A stretch of DNA of 64,000 nucleotides from JAFGPL01 sp963781805 (GTDB taxonomy: Bacteria > Bacteroidota > Bacteroidia > Bacteroidales > UBA10428): positions 1,984,001 through 2,048,000 of the forward strand of contig CAWAHF010000004.1 in the NCBI GenBank assembly GCA_963781805.1. The letters are read 5' to 3'. Positions 8,752-18,914 of this stretch are shown here, piece after piece. The notes under the pieces are model-generated. The model did no database searches, was not told where the DNA came from, and worked only from the letters and a program-made list of their open reading frames with translations. A program made the translations under genes and the position numbers. Each line of letters opens with the position of its first letter. The stretch's first letter is position 1.

Positions 8752-11700
8752 ATGATAAACATTTTGTATATATGCAGAAACCTTCTGATCTGGATAGTTT
8801 TATTTTTATTCTATTCTGCTTGTTATGCTCAAATTGAAAACACCATCTATTCAGGCTATATCTTTAGACATATTACCATGGAGAATGGTCTTTCAAATAA
8901 CCAGGTTAATGCCATATGCCATGATGATATTGGCTTTATGTGGTTTGGTACAAATGAAGGACTTAACAGATATGACGGTTACAATATCAAAATATATAAA
9001 CACGATCCGGTTGATTCAAATTCAATCTGTACTAACCTGGTTCGTAGTATTTTTATTGACACCAGGAAACGAATGTGGCTGGCTACCGAAAAAGGAGTAG
9101 ATCTATATGACCCGGATAAAGACATTTTTAAACATGTAAGAACAGAAAATAATTTGCAGTTTTCTGAACTTTGCTGGAAAATTTTTGAAAGCAACAACGA
9201 TACCTTATTCATCGCGTCTTCTGCGGGATTATTTTTGATGGATGAAAGTACATTGATTGTAAAAGATGTCGGAAAAAGGTTTAAACTTCCTTTGAATACA
9301 GAAGTGTCGGTCGTTTACCAGGATTCCAAAGACAATTTTTATATTGGAACCGTACAGAAAGGAGTGTATATTTTTAACAGGAGTTCAGGAACATACAAAC
9401 ATTTTGAAGATATTCGGAACAACAATAATTCAGGTAAAGGTAACTGGATAGAATGCATCTACGAAGACAGTAATGGTAAACTATGGGTTGGCACACACGA
9501 TAATGGCTTAAATTCCTATGATAATAACAATTCAACATTTAAGTGGATTGACCTTGAAAAAAATGAGCATCTATCAACCGGAATTTCAAGGATTAGGGAT
9601 ATTACCTCTGACAGATTCGGAAGATTATGGATTGGCACATATCAGGGCCTTTATCTTAAAAATCCTGACAATCTTTCCTTTATCCTTTATGCTTCAAGTA
9701 CATCCTCCATTTCAGAAATAACTAATAATTCCATTTTTGATATTTATATCGATAAAAACGACCTCATGTGGTTAGGCACATTCAGTGGGGGCGTTAATTA
9801 TTGTGATTTTAATCAAAAGAAATTCAAGCAATACACATTCAAAAAAAATGATAATCACTATCTGAATGACCTTAATACGTATGCAATTTGCGAAGACAGA
9901 AATAAAAATATCTGGGTGGGTACCGAAAGAGGAGGTTTGAATTTATTCGATTTCAAAAAAGGATCATTTGAATATTTTAATTCGGATGTAAAAGGAAAGC
10001 TCCTGTCTAATGAGGACATAATTAAATCCTTATATATAGACAACCATAATAATCTTTGGATAGGAACATATCCCGGAGGTCTTAAATGCCTTGATTTATC
10101 TTCGAAAAATTTCAAAACATACAGGCATAATCCTTCGAATGCCAATAGTCTTGTGAATGATATAATTTATTCGATAACTGCTGATGAAGAAAATAATCTG
10201 TGGATAGGTACAAGAGAAGGAATTGATTTATTACCCTATGAAAAAAATCAATTTATACATTTTAATAATAAGTCAGGTGAAAAATTCGGATTTGGAAAGC
10301 AGTTGATAAAAATTGTATACAGAGATTCTAAAAATAATATTTGGATTGGAAGTGGTTCAATAAAGGGATTGTATATTTTAAACAAACAGGATAGTTCGTT
10401 CGTGCTGGCAAGTAATAAAGTTGCAGATTATGACATCATTACTATTTGCGAAGATGTAAACGGAAATATCTGGGCAGGAAGCAGTGATGGCTTGATATTT
10501 TATAACCAAAACAGTAACAGGGTTAGACTTTATACTGAAAAAGATGGTTTACCCAGCAACCGAATAGCTGCTGTTATGGATGACAATTTTGGTGATTTGT
10601 GGATATCCACAGATAATGGGCTGGTGAGGTTTAAAAATGCAGTAAATAATCCAGATAGTGCCCGTTTCAAAATTTTTAATAAAAACACTGGACTCAAAAT
10701 CCTTCAGTTTACAAATAATGCAAGCTACAAAAATGCATCGGGTAAATTATTTTTTGGAGGTATAAATGGTTTTCTGTCTTTTCATCCGGAGCAAATCGTT
10801 GACAATCCAAACCTTCCTGATGTAAAAATTATCGGATTAAAAATCCTGAATAAAAAAATTCAGGTAGATCAGATGGTAAACAACCAAGTAATTCTTAATA
10901 AATCTATTTATACCAGCAATTTCCTAAAATTATCCTATAAATATCATGTGGTGACTTTTGAATTTTCAGCCATGCAATATGCCCGGCCGATGGAAAACAA
11001 ATATGCCTATCTGCTCGAGGGGTTTGACACAGAATGGAATTTCACGGATGCTGGCAATAGACTGGCTACCTATACCAATCTTCCGGGCAAAGAATATTTA
11101 TTTAAGGTGAAAGCTACAAATATTGACGGAACCTGGAATGAAACCCCTACAGAATTGAGATTACGGGTAATACCACCCTTCTGGGAAACATGGTGGTTTA
11201 TGACAACAGTAATTATTATTTTATTGGGGATTATTGTCCTTATATACAGAATAAGGCTATACAACATTAATCAGCAAAGAAAGAAACTTAAAGAAAGTGT
11301 AGCTTTGAGAACAGCCGAATTGTCGGAGGCAAACACACTTCTTGAAGAAAAACAGGAAGAAATACTTTTACAGAACGAGGAGCTGGCAAAACATCGTTAC
11401 AAATTAGAAGAATTAGTTATTGAGCGAACATCCGACCTCGAAAATGCGCGAAAAAAAGCTGAAGAAGCCGACAGGCTTAAATCGGCTTTTCTGGCCAACA
11501 TGAGTCACGAAATCAGAACTCCGATGAATGCCATCGTCGGATTCTCTAATTTACTGCTTACCGAAAACGATGATAAAGAAAAAGTTGAATACATCCGTAT
11601 TATCAACAACAATTGTGAAAATTTGATGGTGTTGATTAATGATATCCTTGACATATCGCTTATTGAAGCAAATCAGCTTAAAATAGAACATTCACCATTT

Positions 11701-12579
11701 GATGCCAACATAGTTTTATCAGAATTAGAAAGCATTTATAATCTAAAGAACAAACCCGGCATTAATATCGTGCTCGACATCCCCAATCAAAACCAGCTTA
11801 TCCTGGTTACAGATCAGTTTCGTTTCCGCCAGATATTGAATAATTTGCTCAGCAACGCCATTAAATACACAGATGAAGGTGAAGTAAGATTCGGATTCAG
11901 ATTGGAAGAAAAAAACGTGGTTTTTTATGTCTCCGATAGCGGGATTGGTATTGAAAAGAATGATTTTATGCGGGTTTTCGATTATTTTCAGAAGCTTGAT
12001 GACGACAAAACCAAACTATATAAAGGAACCGGTATTGGATTATCTATTAGTAAAAAACTTGTAGAGCTGCTGGGTGGAGAAATATGGCTGGAATCTGAAG
12101 CAGGTAAAGGTTCCACCTTCTCATTCAAACTTCCATTGAGTATCGGGTCAAACAAATCGGTAATAATTAAAAAACAACAAATTGCCGGCAAAGAGCTTGA
12201 ATTGCCCGTTATTCAAATAATTATAGCCGAAGATGAATCCACAAACTTTATCCTGCTGGAAAAAATACTTAAACCATTGAAAGTTGAAATAATTTGGGTA
12301 AAAAACGGGAAAGAACTGGTTGACTATATTAAAAGCAGCTCCGATTTGAAAAAATCGCTCATTATCATGGACATTAAAATGCCCATAATGAATGGAATTG
12401 ATGCTTTTCACGAAATTCGAAAGATGAATAAATCCATTCCTGTTATAGCTGTGACCGCATATGCCACCGAAAATGAACGAAAAGAAATTCTTCAGTATGG
12501 TTTTACCGATTATATTTCCAAACCTGTTGATGTTCAAAGCTTGCTTAATGCTATAAGGAATGCACTTTTAGGAAGCTGA
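8752..12579 (+). CDS. Propeller sensor hybrid histidine kinase with C-terminal receiver (paralogue 2)
   Basis: 1275 aa, with the same plan as its neighbours: an N-terminal signal/anchor (about residues 9-26, ending CYAQ), Reg_prop blades (MWFGTNEGLNRYDG onward), Y_Y_Y, a membrane helix (WWFMTTVIIILLGIIVLIY), coiled coil, HisKA (His919 in MSHEIRTP), HATPase and a receiver (Asp1207 in IMDIKMP). The kinase and receiver halves are almost the same as in paralogues 1 and 3, while the propellers have diverged, so the three probably sense different ligands. In the propeller it is closer to paralogue 3 (shared GTFSGGVNYCDFNQKKFKQY). There is no DNA-binding domain. It is separated by 470 bp from the preceding gene and probably has its own promoter. 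Confidence 0.9.
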   Translation: MINILYICRNLLIWIVLFLFYSACYAQIENTIYSGYIFRHITMENGLSNNQVNAICHDDIGFMWFGTNEGLNRYDGYNIKIYKHDPVDSNSICTNLVRSIFIDTRKRMWLATEKGVDLYDPDKDIFKHVRTENNLQFSELCWKIFESNNDTLFIASSAGLFLMDESTLIVKDVGKRFKLPLNTEVSVVYQDSKDNFYIGTVQKGVYIFNRSSGTYKHFEDIRNNNNSGKGNWIECIYEDSNGKLWVGTHDNGLNSYDNNNSTFKWIDLEKNEHLSTGISRIRDITSDRFGRLWIGTYQGLYLKNPDNLSFILYASSTSSISEITNNSIFDIYIDKNDLMWLGTFSGGVNYCDFNQKKFKQYTFKKNDNHYLNDLNTYAICEDRNKNIWVGTERGGLNLFDFKKGSFEYFNSDVKGKLLSNEDIIKSLYIDNHNNLWIGTYPGGLKCLDLSSKNFKTYRHNPSNANSLVNDIIYSITADEENNLWIGTREGIDLLPYEKNQFIHFNNKSGEKFGFGKQLIKIVYRDSKNNIWIGSGSIKGLYILNKQDSSFVLASNKVADYDIITICEDVNGNIWAGSSDGLIFYNQNSNRVRLYTEKDGLPSNRIAAVMDDNFGDLWISTDNGLVRFKNAVNNPDSARFKIFNKNTGLKILQFTNNASYKNASGKLFFGGINGFLSFHPEQIVDNPNLPDVKIIGLKILNKKIQVDQMVNNQVILNKSIYTSNFLKLSYKYHVVTFEFSAMQYARPMENKYAYLLEGFDTEWNFTDAGNRLATYTNLPGKEYLFKVKATNIDGTWNETPTELRLRVIPPFWETWWFMTTVIIILLGIIVLIYRIRLYNINQQRKKLKESVALRTAELSEANTLLEEKQEEILLQNEELAKHRYKLEELVIERTSDLENARKKAEEADRLKSAFLANMSHEIRTPMNAIVGFSNLLLTENDDKEKVEYIRIINNNCENLMVLINDILDISLIEANQLKIEHSPFDANIVLSELESIYNLKNKPGINIVLDIPNQNQLILVTDQFRFRQILNNLLSNAIKYTDEGEVRFGFRLEEKNVVFYVSDSGIGIEKNDFMRVFDYFQKLDDDKTKLYKGTGIGLSISKKLVELLGGEIWLESEAGKGSTFSFKLPLSIGSNKSVIIKKQQIAGKELELPVIQIIIAEDESTNFILLEKILKPLKVEIIWVKNGKELVDYIKSSSDLKKSLIIMDIKMPIMNGIDAFHEIRKMNKSIPVIAVTAYATENERKEILQYGFTDYISKPVDVQSLLNAIRNALLGS

Positions 12580-12714
12580 AAAATTTCTCTCTTCGTATTA
12601 CCCCGGTATCTTTATTCATTTTTTTCCATAATAATCCGGCTTCTGATTAGTCTGTGTCAACGTAGATTTTAATAGGATACGATAGATTTATATTTTGTAC
12701 ATAAAAAAATAAGG

Positions 12715-12734
12715 TTAATTCAAATGTTATTAGT
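12715..12734 (+). repeat. 20-bp direct repeat upstream of sensor 3
   Basis: An exact second copy of the 20-mer at 8623-8642. The sequence around the two copies is otherwise little alike, which favours a retained function over recent duplication. Confidence 0.5.
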
Positions 12735-12848
12735 ATCTTACATGAACAATATAAACTAAATCTTTAAATAATTCATATCTGATAAATTATCCTGTTTTAT
12801 ATAGGAGGAATACAATTCTCCTTTAAAGCAGATTAACTATATACGGAA

Positions 12849-15800
12849 ATGTCCGAAACGAATCGAAAGCTATTGATTTGGATACTTTTCATTTCCTTCT
12901 TTTCAACCTGCTATTCACAGATTGAAAATTCAATCTATTCAAGCTATTCTTTTAATTCTATATCCCTTGAAGAAGGGCTTTCCAACAATAAAGTTAATGC
13001 TATACGCCACGATGATAATGGATTTTTGTGGTTTGGCACAAATGAAGGATTAAACAGATTTGATGGATATAATATTAAAGTTTACACGAATAATCCTAAT
13101 GATTCAACCACTGTTTGCGATAACCTCATACGCTGTTTGGAAATAGATAGCAAGAAACGCATGTGGATAGCTACCGAAGGAGGTTTGGATCTGTTTAATC
13201 AGGATTCAGAAAGCTTTTTGCATGTAAAAACTGAGAATAATATCCGATTCTCTGAGGTAATCTGGAAATTGACCGGGTATACTGATGATACATTGATAAT
13301 TGCTTCATCAACAGGCCTGTATCTTTTAAACTGTAATACTTTAACGATTAGCGATGCCACAAAAAGGTTTAAATTACCGGAGAAGTCAGAGGTATCCGCA
13401 GTTTATATTGATAAAAGAAACAATTTATATATCGGTACATTGCGCTATGGTTTGTTTGTATACGACCTAAATTCCGGAATTAGCCGGCAATACAAGCATA
13501 ATCCCATCAACGGGAATTCAATTAGCAGCAATAGAATAGAGTGCATTTCCGAAGATCCCAAGGGTAATATCTGGATTGGAACCTACGAAAATGGATTAAA
13601 TCAATTCAATCCGGATAACTCAACCTTTAAGTGGATTGATCTTGATAATAATCAAAACTTCAATATCAGGGTAAGAGATATTGAGAGTGATAAATACGGC
13701 CGATTATGGATTGGAACATTTAAAGGATTGTATCTGAAAAATGATGAAAAAAGCAAATTTATACTGTATGCAGATAACAGATATGGTTATTCCGGTATAA
13801 CAGACAATTCAATATACGACATTTATATTGATGATTTTGATATGATGTGGCTGGGAACATTCAGCGGGGGTGTTAATTATTGTGATTTCAACCAGAAGAA
13901 ATTCAAACAATATATTTATAAAGAGGATGATAAACGATATTTGAATGATGCCAATATCTATGCTATTTGCGCTGATGAAAACAACAACATCTGGTTGGGA
14001 ACCGAAAAAAGCGGATTAGTATACTTCGACGCAGGTAAAAAGATTTTCAGATATTTTAATTTGGAGAATACCAATCCACAATTAATTATTAAAAACAGTA
14101 TCAGATGTTTATATCTTGACAAGGATCATAATGTATGGATTGGAACCTTTCAGGAAGGTCTTAAAAAATACAATCCGTCTACAAAAAAAGTTACCACCTA
14201 TGTAAATGATCCCGATGATCCGAAAAGCCTGGTTAACAATACGATATATTCACTTGCTGCCGACAACAATAAAAATCTGTGGGTAGGCACCCGGGAAGGA
14301 ATTGATATGCTTCCTGATGGCAGTAGTAAATTTGTGCACTTTATGAATGAATCCGGAGATGAATATGGATTTGGCAGGCATCGTATTAATACTGTTTATA
14401 TAGATTCTGACGACAATATCCTGCTCGGAAGCAACAATAAAGGATTATATGTTTTGAATAAACAAAAAAACTCTTTTGTACTTTACAGCGACAAAACTGC
14501 AGATTACACTATATTCACGATATGCCAGGATAAAAAAGGGAAAATATGGACAGGAAGTAAAAATGGCTTGATGTATATTGATAATGAAAAAGACACTTCT
14601 TTATTATATACCTTAGAAGACGGACTACCTTCAAATATCATAACATCAATTTTTGATGACGATAGAGGCAATCTTTGGATTTCAACATCTAACGGACTGG
14701 TAAAGTTCATAAACGGAGTCAATACACCCGATAAGCCTGACTTTAAAATCTTCCAGACGAAAGAAAACCTCAAAGTTTTGCAGTTCAACAATAATTCAAG
14801 CTCTAAAAGCAAAACCGGCGAGCTTTATTTTGGAGGATTTCATGGATTCATCTCATTTCAACCCAACGAAATTTTAGACAACCCCTACCTTGCAACTCCA
14901 AAAATAACTGGTTTAAAAATTCTGAATCAGGAGATTGAAGTGGGACAAAACCTTGGTAATCACCTGATTCTGAGTAAATCTATTTTCAATGCCGATAGAT
15001 TGGTATTATCCTATAAATTTTATGTGGTGACATTCGAATTTTCAGCCATGAACTATTCGCAGCCAGCCGATAACAAGTATGCCTATATGCTCGAAGGATT
15101 TGACCAGGATTGGAATTATACCGGTGCAGATAACCGGTTTGCCACCTATACCAACCTTCCGGGGAGAGATTATGTAATGAAGATAAAAGCCACTAATAAT
15201 AACGGAAGATGGAATCCTATCGCCACCGAATTGAAAATCAGGGTTCTGTCTCCATTCTGGAAAACCTGGTGGTTTATTCTAATTGTCATCATTCTTATAG
15301 TGACAATTCTGCTGCTTATTTACAGATTGAGGGTTTACAGCATCAACCAGCAACGTATCAGGCTGAAAGAAAGTGTTGCAAAAAGAACTGCCGAACTATC
15401 GGAAGCCAATACCATGCTTGAAGAAAAACAGGAAGAGATAATGATACAAAATGAAGAACTGGCCAGACATCGCAATAATTTGGAGGACCTTGTGGCCGAA
15501 AGAACTGCCGAGCTTGAAAAGGCCAGAAAGAGGGCTGAGGAAGCTGACAGGCTTAAATCAGCGTTCCTTGCAAATATGAGCCATGAAATCCGGACGCCAA
15601 TGAATGCTATTGTCGGTTTTTCAAACCTGCTGCTTATCGAAGAAGACGAAAAGGAAAAAAACGATTTTGTTAAAATAATCAGTAACAATTGCGAGAACCT
15701 GATGGTGTTGATTAATGATATCCTGGATATCTCGCTGATTGAAGCAAACCAGTTAAAAATCGAACCGCTTCCGTTCGATGCCATAAAGGTGCTAAAAGAA

Positions 15801-16655
15801 CTAGAAAGTATCTACAAACTTAAAAATAAAGCCGGGATAGATATTGAGCTGGATATACCTGAAAAGAAATCTCTGGGAATCGTTACCGATGTCTACCGGT
15901 TCAGACAAATACTAAACAATTTGCTAAGCAATGCTGTTAAGTATACCGAACGGGGAACCATTAAGTTTGGATACTATTTAGAGACAGGGAATATTGTCTT
16001 TTTTGTTTCAGACACGGGAATAGGTATTGAGAAAAACGATTTTTTAAGGGTGTTTGACTATTTTCAGAAACTGGATAATGACACCACTAAACTTTATAAA
16101 GGTACCGGAATCGGATTATCCATTAGCAAAAAGCTGGTAGAACTGCTGGGCGGAGAAATATGGCTTGAATCGGAAACAGGGAAAGGCTCTTCCTTCTATT
16201 TCAGATTACCAGTTGCTTTTGAATCAAAATCAATCCTGGTAACTAAAAAAGATAAAAAGAATGCAGCTGATAAAGAGTTCCCTGATGCACATATTCTAAT
16301 TGTTGAAGATGAAACCAACAATTACAAGCTGCTCGAAAAGATTCTTAAACCTTTGAATGTAAAGATTACGTGGTTTAAGAACGGAAAAGAAATTGTGGAA
16401 TATGTTCAAAAAAATCCCGGATTGGAGAAATCCCTCATCATCATGGATATTATGATGCCGGTGATGGATGGGATTGATGCTTTCCTCGAAATTAGAAAGT
16501 TGAACCATAAGATCCCCATCCTGGCAGTCACTGCCTATGCATCAGAAAATGAGCGAAAAGAAATTTTACATCACGGATTCACCGATTACATTTCCAAACC
16601 TATCAATGCCAGACTTCTCCTGGAAGCAATTAAAAATGCATCATCTTCCATTTAG
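12849..16655 (+). CDS. Propeller sensor hybrid histidine kinase with C-terminal receiver (paralogue 3)
   Basis: 1268 aa. A signal/anchor (LLIWILFISFFSTCYSQ) is followed by Reg_prop blades, Y_Y_Y, a membrane helix (WWFILIVIILIVTILLLIY), coiled coil, HisKA (His912), HATPase (NLLSNAVKYTERG) and a receiver whose phospho-acceptor Asp1200 lies in IMDIMMPVMDG. Like the two preceding paralogues it has no output domain. All expected kinase residues are present, so it should be active. A likely route is His-Asp relay to a phosphotransfer or response-regulator protein elsewhere. No glycan gene cluster lies directly beside the trio, so its target cannot be read from context. Confidence 0.9.
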   Translation: MSETNRKLLIWILFISFFSTCYSQIENSIYSSYSFNSISLEEGLSNNKVNAIRHDDNGFLWFGTNEGLNRFDGYNIKVYTNNPNDSTTVCDNLIRCLEIDSKKRMWIATEGGLDLFNQDSESFLHVKTENNIRFSEVIWKLTGYTDDTLIIASSTGLYLLNCNTLTISDATKRFKLPEKSEVSAVYIDKRNNLYIGTLRYGLFVYDLNSGISRQYKHNPINGNSISSNRIECISEDPKGNIWIGTYENGLNQFNPDNSTFKWIDLDNNQNFNIRVRDIESDKYGRLWIGTFKGLYLKNDEKSKFILYADNRYGYSGITDNSIYDIYIDDFDMMWLGTFSGGVNYCDFNQKKFKQYIYKEDDKRYLNDANIYAICADENNNIWLGTEKSGLVYFDAGKKIFRYFNLENTNPQLIIKNSIRCLYLDKDHNVWIGTFQEGLKKYNPSTKKVTTYVNDPDDPKSLVNNTIYSLAADNNKNLWVGTREGIDMLPDGSSKFVHFMNESGDEYGFGRHRINTVYIDSDDNILLGSNNKGLYVLNKQKNSFVLYSDKTADYTIFTICQDKKGKIWTGSKNGLMYIDNEKDTSLLYTLEDGLPSNIITSIFDDDRGNLWISTSNGLVKFINGVNTPDKPDFKIFQTKENLKVLQFNNNSSSKSKTGELYFGGFHGFISFQPNEILDNPYLATPKITGLKILNQEIEVGQNLGNHLILSKSIFNADRLVLSYKFYVVTFEFSAMNYSQPADNKYAYMLEGFDQDWNYTGADNRFATYTNLPGRDYVMKIKATNNNGRWNPIATELKIRVLSPFWKTWWFILIVIILIVTILLLIYRLRVYSINQQRIRLKESVAKRTAELSEANTMLEEKQEEIMIQNEELARHRNNLEDLVAERTAELEKARKRAEEADRLKSAFLANMSHEIRTPMNAIVGFSNLLLIEEDEKEKNDFVKIISNNCENLMVLINDILDISLIEANQLKIEPLPFDAIKVLKELESIYKLKNKAGIDIELDIPEKKSLGIVTDVYRFRQILNNLLSNAVKYTERGTIKFGYYLETGNIVFFVSDTGIGIEKNDFLRVFDYFQKLDNDTTKLYKGTGIGLSISKKLVELLGGEIWLESETGKGSSFYFRLPVAFESKSILVTKKDKKNAADKEFPDAHILIVEDETNNYKLLEKILKPLNVKITWFKNGKEIVEYVQKNPGLEKSLIIMDIMMPVMDGIDAFLEIRKLNHKIPILAVTAYASENERKEILHHGFTDYISKPINARLLLEAIKNASSSI

Positions 16656-16979
16656 TCCAAATCATTAATTTTGGTATACAACTTCAATACTGTCGGTTTC
16701 TATCTTGTTATCCTAGCTATCGACCGTAACCATTTTATAAGATGTCTTTCTGATGGCATCTATTGTATGGATAAACTCAAAAGGTTGTTTTGTAATTTGC
16801 GGTAAATGTTTCACTTTTCATGTACTTACATTTTTCTTCAACGTAGACTAAAATTAAAAAATTTCATTCATTGCATAACTCCATCAACAGTACGCAAAGT
16901 TGCGCTTAGCTTTGCCAATGTGCTGTAATGACATTATATACTCGTTTCTTGTCTGTCGTAATGCCATTATTCATACGAA
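16656..16979. other. Intergenic region between convergent genes
   Basis: About 320 bases between sensor 3 and the M20 peptidase. I see no convincing gene, terminator hairpin or repeat. The only local feature is a short near-palindrome, GCAAAGTTGCGCTTAGCTTTGC, around 16896-16918. Confidence 0.35.
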
Positions 16980-18398
16980 TCACTTCTCATCGGACATCAG
17001 CTTCCCAATACAAGTTGAAAAAGCCTGAATTCCACTTAACAGGTAACTTACAGGGATTCTTTCATTAAAATTATGAACGGTTTCAAGCAACGTTTGAGTA
17101 AATATACACGGGAGTATCCCATAAACAGGAATGCCTTTACTGCGGTAATAGTTATTGTCGGTAGAGGCAGGAAACAAAACCGGGATTGCTTTCGTTTGTC
17201 CGGGATAGGTTTCTTCCAGCGAGGCTGCCATGGCTTTGAAAAACCGGGTATCAGATTCGGAATGACTTGCCATAGGAGATTCCAGAAGGACAGCTATTGA
17301 TATCCGCGGACCAACAATATTTTCAATCTTCTTGATGTATTTGGATGTCTGCACATCGGGTAACAAACGGCAATCAAGCACGGCAGAGGCTGTTTCGGAA
17401 ACCTCGTTATAGGCAGCGCCAGGATTATTAATACTGGTTATCACAAACGTACTATATACAAATGAATACAAAGCGCTTCCTTCTTTGAAATAAGGTCTGA
17501 CAAATGGAGATAAGATGCTCCAGTTTATATGCCGGATAAAGAAACCTTTGACTCCGCCTTCCACCTTTCCCAGCTCGTGAAACATTTCCCGGGTTGTTTT
17601 ATCATAGGTCACAATTTTCTTTTCATTCAACAGCCTGATAAGCGCCCGCAACAGTCTTTTATTGGCATAAAGCTCGGTTGGAGCGGCGCTATGTCCCATA
17701 GACTGACCGTATGCAGTAAGCCTCAGCCACAGGGCTCTCTTTTCGGCAACGGAAATTCCGAAAACAACCAGGTCCGGCCTGGAAGGCAAAAAATCCGTCA
17801 GCCCCGATCCTCCTTCCCCGTATATAACCACCGGATTCAACGCATCAAGAAAATTATTGCTGATAAATTCAGAACCGTTATTGTTTCCTCCCTCCTCTCC
17901 GGAGACAAATAATACCGAAACATTGTAAGGCAGATCGTGCATTTTTGCACTGTCGATATAGTTCAGTACCGAAAATAGCTGCATAACGGTTAATCCTTTA
18001 TCGTCGATGGCACCGCGGCCCCAGACAATACCATCCTGAATCACACCGCCAAATGGAGGATAAGCCCAGTTGTTCGTATCGCCTGGTGAAACCACATCGA
18101 GATGGCTCAGAAAAATAATATTCGGTTTTCGTTGCGACAGCGGATAGAGTGAAGCACAAAAATTAAACGTAGAATCAGTAGAGGAAAATACACGGGTATA
18201 CAATCCTTTTTCCGCACAGAAGTTTAATAAAAACCGTCCGGCAATCCCCTCGTTTCCGGTAAGGGATCTTTTTTGAATCAGCTGCGAAAGAAATATAGCT
18301 GGATCATTAACAGTATCGGGTTGGGAAAAAATAAATGTGGTTTGGATTAAAAAAACGGTTAGCAAAAAAAACCTTAAAAATTCTCTGAACCTCTTCAT
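16980..18398 (-). CDS. Exported M20-family zinc peptidase
   Basis: 472 aa with a signal peptide (basic start, then FLLTVFLIQTTFIFSQ). Metal and catalytic motifs of the M20 family are in place: LSHLDVV (His and the following Asp), GRGAIDDKG (bridging Asp) and SGEEGG (general-base Glu pair). A dimerisation lid with GHSAAP is in the middle. Length and pattern fit the carboxypeptidase-S-like group that releases amino acids from peptides or N-acyl amino acids. It acts in the periplasm or outside the cell. It is a single-gene unit that converges on sensor 3. Confidence 0.88.
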   Translation of the reverse strand: MKRFREFLRFFLLTVFLIQTTFIFSQPDTVNDPAIFLSQLIQKRSLTGNEGIAGRFLLNFCAEKGLYTRVFSSTDSTFNFCASLYPLSQRKPNIIFLSHLDVVSPGDTNNWAYPPFGGVIQDGIVWGRGAIDDKGLTVMQLFSVLNYIDSAKMHDLPYNVSVLFVSGEEGGNNNGSEFISNNFLDALNPVVIYGEGGSGLTDFLPSRPDLVVFGISVAEKRALWLRLTAYGQSMGHSAAPTELYANKRLLRALIRLLNEKKIVTYDKTTREMFHELGKVEGGVKGFFIRHINWSILSPFVRPYFKEGSALYSFVYSTFVITSINNPGAAYNEVSETASAVLDCRLLPDVQTSKYIKKIENIVGPRISIAVLLESPMASHSESDTRFFKAMAASLEETYPGQTKAIPVLFPASTDNNYYRSKGIPVYGILPCIFTQTLLETVHNFNERIPVSYLLSGIQAFSTCIGKLMSDEK

Positions 18399-18517
18399 AA
18401 ACTATCAATCCTTCAATTTTAATTACCATCTAAAAAACTGAATATGAAGATGCAAAGGTAGGGCATTCGGGGGTAAATACCTCAATTTTAATATAAATCT
18501 ATTCTCAATATAATATT

Positions 18518-18726
18518 AATTAACGTGAGTTCGATATAAGATATTTATTTTAAATATTTAATTTTCAATAGCCCCTACCTTCAGGTAAGGGAATATGAAT
18601 AGATCCTACCGAATGAAATTTGCAAAATTTATTAATTTATTAAACATTATAAACCCCAGGTTAAAACCTGGGGCTATTGAAAATCAAATCTATGAACATT
18701 TTATTTATATCGAACTCACGTTAATT
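18518..18726. repeat. MITE-like element, copy A (TIR family AACGTGAGTTYGATATA)
   Basis: The terminal arms at 18518-18538 and 18706-18726 are perfect reverse complements, starting AATTAACGTGAGTTCGATAT. A second inverted pair, ATTTTCAATAGCCCC (18561-18575) and its complement (18670-18684), and a tight hairpin (CCCCAGG-TTAAAA-CCTGGGG, 18654-18673) are nested inside. There is no open frame. Related arms occur at 37.9 and 48.6 kb. A target-site duplication could not be resolved because the flanks are AT-rich. Confidence 0.7.
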
Positions 18727-18862
18727 ATTTGTTTGTAACGTTTAATTTGACACGGAATCACTCACAAGAATAACTTAGTTGCAAAAAATAATTTCTATTA
18801 TGTAGGAATTGTGCTACTTATCAGTAAATTTTAAATAATAAATATTGAACTAAATCAATTAT

Positions 18863-18889
18863 AAAAAAAGCCGCCACAAATGTGACAGC
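18863..18889 (-). terminator. Rho-independent terminator of the FIST-like gene
   Basis: Read on the minus strand, GCTGTCAC and GTGGCGGC pair over eight positions (two G-U) around a 4-nt loop, followed by seven T. It lies 26 nt after the stop of the FIST-like gene. Confidence 0.75.
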
Positions 18890-18914
18890 CTTTCGTTATC
18901 AATCTGGTATATTC

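Noticed and set aside
4500..16600. Repeated LWIGT/IWIGT motifs as a DNA repeat array
   Set aside because: These are protein-level Reg_prop blades in one reading frame, not DNA repeats.
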